Shown in pieces: positions 11,862-14,873 of a stretch of 14,873 nt of DNA (within the stretch, counting starts at the first letter, position 1; each line of letters starts with the position of its first letter). The position numbers and the translations under genes are program-made. The notes below the pieces were generated by a model. That model was not told where the DNA came from. It saw only the letters and a list, made by a program, of their open reading frames with translations, and did no database searches. The stretch is taken from NCBI GenBank assembly GCA_050050115.1, contig JASFUX010000060.1, positions 1 through 14,873 of the forward strand. The letters run 5' to 3'. The DNA comes from JASFUX01 sp050050115 (GTDB lineage Bacteria > Pseudomonadota > Alphaproteobacteria > Caulobacterales > Maricaulaceae).

Positions 11862-14843
11862 CTACATCTCTTCGAGTCGTTCGAGCGCCGCCGCCAGCTT
11901 GGCCTTCTGCGCTTCGTAGCTCGACTGCTTCTCGCGCTCGGCCGCGACGACCTCTTCAGGCGCGTTGGCGACGAACTTCTCGTTGCCGAGCTTCTTCTGA
12001 AGCCGGACGATCTCTCCATCGGCTTTGGCGATCTCTTTGGCGAGCCGCGTCTTTTCCGCGCCAAGGTCGATGAGGTCGCCCAGAGGCAGCGCATAGGTCG
12101 CCTCGCCGAGGACGGCCTGCACCGCGCCCTTCGGCGGCGCGTCGGCGAGCGTCCAGCTTTCGAGTCGGGCGAGACGCATCAGTGGCTCCTCATGCGCTTT
12201 GAGCCGCGCTTGGGTCTCTTTGGACGCGCCCGAAACCGCCAGCGGCGCCTTGGCGGCCGGCGGCACATTCATGTCGGCGCGCACGGAGCGAATCTCAGAA
12301 ATTAGATCCACCAGCCAGCCGATTTCCGCGCGCGCCTCTTCGTCTGCGAAGCCGGCAGGCGGCGCGGGCCAGGCTGCGGTGATGAGCATGCTGTCGCGCC
12401 CCGCATCGCCCGCGGTCTGGGTCCACAGCTCTTCGGTCACGAACGGCATGAATGGATGGAGCAACTTTAAAAGCTCGTCGAGCGCCCAGGCGGCGCAAGC
12501 GCGGGTTTCGTCCTTGTCCGCACCGTCGGCGCCGGAAAGCACCGGCTTGATCAGCTCAAGGTACCAGTCGCAGTAGGTGTTCCAGGCGAAGCGGTAGGCT
12601 GCGCCGGCGGCTTGGTCGAACTTGTAGGCTTCAAGCCCTTCGGTCACGGCTTGTGCGGCCGCCGCGACCTCACCGACGATCCAGCGGTTGACCATCAGCT
12701 TGGCTTTGCGTGGATCGAACCCCGCGTCGGGTTTGCATCCGTTCATTTGCGCGAAGCGCGCCGCGTTCCAGATCTTGGTGCCGAAGTTGCGGTAGCCCTC
12801 GACCCGGTCTTTCGACATGCGGATGTCGCGCCCCTGCGCGGCGAGCGCAGCGAGAGTGAAGCGCATCGCGTCCGCGCCGTATTCTTCGATCAGCTCCAAG
12901 GGGTCGATGACGTTGCCCTTGGATTTGGACATCTTCTGGCCCTTCTCGTCGCGGACCAGAGCGTGGATGTAGACGTCCTTGAACGGAACTTCGTGCATGA
13001 AGTGGAGGCCCTGCATCATCATTCGCGCGACCCAGAAGAAGATGATGTCGTGCGCCGTGACGAGGACGGAGGTGGGGTAGAAAGTCTTCAGCTCGTCGGT
13101 TTCTTCCGGCCAGCCGAGGGTGGAGAACGGCCACAGGCCTGAGGAGAACCAGGTGTCGAGGACGTCGGGATCTTGAAAGATGATCAGTTCCCCGGCGTCC
13201 GTCGCTGCAGGCACGCGCCGGCCCTCGCCCCTCTCGCGCACAACGACATCGGCAAGTCCATCGTAGTAGGCGCGCGCCTGCTTGAGGGCGTCTTCCTCGC
13301 TCGCGGCGCAGAACACTTGCAGCGGCTTGATCGGCTTTTTCTTGCCAGTCGACTTTGGCGGCGGTTCGCCTCGCTTCGCGCGCTCCACCACCGCGAGCAT
13401 CTTCTCGGCATCGCTGCGCTCGAGCCCGTACCAAGCCGGAATCCGGTGCCCCCACCAGAGCTGACGCGAGATGCACCAGGGCTCGATGTTCTCCATCCAG
13501 TGGAAGTAGGTCTTGGCCCAATTCTCCGGGTGGAACGTCGTCTTGCCTGACCGCACCGCCTCGATCGCCGGCTTGGCCAGGGTCTTCGCGTCGACGAACC
13601 ATTGATCGGTCAGCATCGGTTCGATGACCACGGCCGAGCGATCGCCGAAGGGCTGCATGATCGACTTGTCCTCGACCTGGATCATCAGCCCTTCGGCGTC
13701 GATGTCTGCGACGACGCGCTTGCGCGCCTCGAAGCGGTCGAGGCCGCGGTATTCGTCCGGGACCAGATTGAGCGAGTCGACCTCCGCCTCGTCTGTCTCC
13801 GCGCCCCGCGCGATCTCCTGAGCGCGCGTCGCCGCCTCTGCGTAAGGCGCGCCGTCAGCGCGCATGGTGGCCTGCTCGTCCATCAAGCGATACTTTGGAA
13901 TGTTGTTGCGCTCGGCGACGCCGTAGTCGTTCAAGTCGTGCGCGCCGGTGATTTTCACCGCGCCCGAGCCGAACTCCGGGTCCGGATAATCGTCAACGAT
14001 GATCGGAATCAGGCGGCGATGCTCCTTCGGCCCGACCGGGATCTCGCACAGCTTGCCGACGATCGGGGCATAGCGCTCGTCGGAAGGGTGTACCGCCACC
14101 GCGCCGTCGCCGAGCATGGTTTCGGGCCGGGTCGTGGCGATGGAGATGTAGTCGCGCTCTTCTTCGAGGACGACGTTCCCGTCGCCGTCCTTCTCGACGT
14201 ACGTGTACGTCTGACCGCCCTCCAAGGGATACTTGAAGTGCCACATGTGGCCCTGGACTTCCTTGTTCTCGACCTCGAGGTCCGAGATCGCGGTCTGGAA
14301 GTGCGGGTCCCAGTTCACCAGGCGCTTGGCGCGGTAGATCAGCCCTTGCTCGTAAAGCTCGACGAACACCTTGCGGACCGCAGCCGAGAGGCCTTCGTCC
14401 ATGGTGAAGCGCTCGCGGCTCCAGTCGCATGAGGCGCCGAGACGTCGGAGCTGATTGAGGATGATCCCGCCGGACTCCTCCTTCCACGCCCAGACGCGTT
14501 TAACGAACTCCTCGCGCCCCAGATCGCGACGAGACGGCTCCTGGCGCTCCATCAGCTGGCGCTCGACCACCATCTGGGTGGCGATGCCGGCGTGGTCGGT
14601 GCCGGGCTGCCAGAGCACCCGCTCGCCCCGCATCCGGTGAAAGCGCACCAGCACGTCCTGGAGCGTGTTGTTGAGCGCATGGCCAATGTGCAGCGAGCCG
14701 GTGACGTTGGGCGGCGGGATGACGATCGCGAACGCCTCGCCCTCGCCCTGCGGCTTGAACGCGCCGGACTGCTCCCACGCCTCGTAGAGGCGCGGCTCGG
14801 CCGCCTTGGGATCGAACGTCTTTTCGAGCGCGGGCTCTGGCAT
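11862..14843 (-). CDS. valS: Valyl-tRNA synthetase
   Basis: 993 residues. ValRS charges tRNA-Val and edits mischarged threonine; it acts in the cytoplasm. Parts in order: class I HIGH motif (PPPNVTGSLHIGH, His52-His55), editing (CP1) domain around 185-415 with TTRPETMLGDGAVAVHP and GSGAVKITGAHD, the Trp-rich WCISRQLWWGHRIPAWYG at 456-473, DVLDTWFSSGLWPFSTLGWP at 560-579, KMSKS at 637-641, an anticodon-binding domain (about 690-850), and a C-terminal coiled coil (about 915-993) as in bacterial ValRS. Between PAWYG and DVLDTWF there is extra length (about 478-555) with a Lys/Pro-rich patch. The ATG at 14841-14843 lacks a good ribosome site and the frame stays open to the window edge, so the true start could lie further upstream, outside the window. 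The stop is TAG. Confidence 0.97.
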   Translation of the reverse strand: MPEPALEKTFDPKAAEPRLYEAWEQSGAFKPQGEGEAFAIVIPPPNVTGSLHIGHALNNTLQDVLVRFHRMRGERVLWQPGTDHAGIATQMVVERQLMERQEPSRRDLGREEFVKRVWAWKEESGGIILNQLRRLGASCDWSRERFTMDEGLSAAVRKVFVELYEQGLIYRAKRLVNWDPHFQTAISDLEVENKEVQGHMWHFKYPLEGGQTYTYVEKDGDGNVVLEEERDYISIATTRPETMLGDGAVAVHPSDERYAPIVGKLCEIPVGPKEHRRLIPIIVDDYPDPEFGSGAVKITGAHDLNDYGVAERNNIPKYRLMDEQATMRADGAPYAEAATRAQEIARGAETDEAEVDSLNLVPDEYRGLDRFEARKRVVADIDAEGLMIQVEDKSIMQPFGDRSAVVIEPMLTDQWFVDAKTLAKPAIEAVRSGKTTFHPENWAKTYFHWMENIEPWCISRQLWWGHRIPAWYGLERSDAEKMLAVVERAKRGEPPPKSTGKKKPIKPLQVFCAASEEDALKQARAYYDGLADVVVRERGEGRRVPAATDAGELIIFQDPDVLDTWFSSGLWPFSTLGWPEETDELKTFYPTSVLVTAHDIIFFWVARMMMQGLHFMHEVPFKDVYIHALVRDEKGQKMSKSKGNVIDPLELIEEYGADAMRFTLAALAAQGRDIRMSKDRVEGYRNFGTKIWNAARFAQMNGCKPDAGFDPRKAKLMVNRWIVGEVAAAAQAVTEGLEAYKFDQAAGAAYRFAWNTYCDWYLELIKPVLSGADGADKDETRACAAWALDELLKLLHPFMPFVTEELWTQTAGDAGRDSMLITAAWPAPPAGFADEEARAEIGWLVDLISEIRSVRADMNVPPAAKAPLAVSGASKETQARLKAHEEPLMRLARLESWTLADAPPKGAVQAVLGEATYALPLGDLIDLGAEKTRLAKEIAKADGEIVRLQKKLGNEKFVANAPEEVVAAEREKQSSYEAQKAKLAAALERLEEM

Positions 14844-14873
14844 CGGCTCTGGCGGGGTCTTGGTCGTCGTTTC

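Noticed and set aside
10815..12305. 496-codon plus-strand frame across the first DUF3137 gene and the end of valS
   Set aside because: Arg/His-rich antisense frame; the minus strand is clearly coding.

Overview
This window is a compact, GC-rich piece of an alphaproteobacterial chromosome. The gene content (dgt, an FtsN-like SPOR protein, nagZ, scpA, scpB, erpA, xth) and the very high G+C in third codon positions suggest a caulobacter-like lineage (Caulobacterales or Maricaulales). That placement is inferred from gene order and protein style, not from a marker gene. I recognised no rRNA, tRNA, CRISPR array, IS element or prophage gene.

Layout. (1) Positions 1-3019, minus strand: a tight operon reading ftsN-like SPOR gene, nagZ, scpA, scpB (scpB runs off the left edge). 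nagZ/scpA and scpA/scpB overlap by 4 bases, as TTGA and GTGA. (2) 3020-3210: a spacer with two GANTC sites and a small dyad. From gene orders I remember, argS often sits here; it is absent. (3) 3211-4868: dgt (minus) and erpA (plus) diverge from a short shared region. (4) 4878-8407: an accessory block between erpA and xth. It holds a lipoprotein esterase (minus), two small three-helix membrane proteins (minus) that look like distant paralogues, and between those two a nitroreductase-bioB pair (plus) joined by an ATGA overlap. (5) 8525-9778: xth and an OsmC-family gene (plus). (6) 9775-14843, minus strand: valS followed by two tandem DUF3137 membrane-protein genes.

How the genes work together. 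Block 1 combines division (SPOR/FtsN), peptidoglycan recycling (NagZ) and chromosome condensation (ScpAB). ErpA delivers Fe-S clusters and BioB is an Fe-S enzyme, so the two may be functionally linked although they are not in one operon. Dgt and Xth act on nucleotide pools and DNA repair, OsmC on peroxide defence, and ValS on translation.

The least explained parts are the tandem DUF3137 pair, the two related small membrane proteins around nitroreductase-bioB, and a perfect 15-base palindrome near 5936-5950 in the longest AT-rich patch. All three convergent gene pairs end in facing TAG codons, two of them inside palindromes. No stretch over 300 bases lacks a gene. The longest gaps are 3020-3210, 5814-6001, 8408-8524 and 6305-6415, and they are described in the entries.
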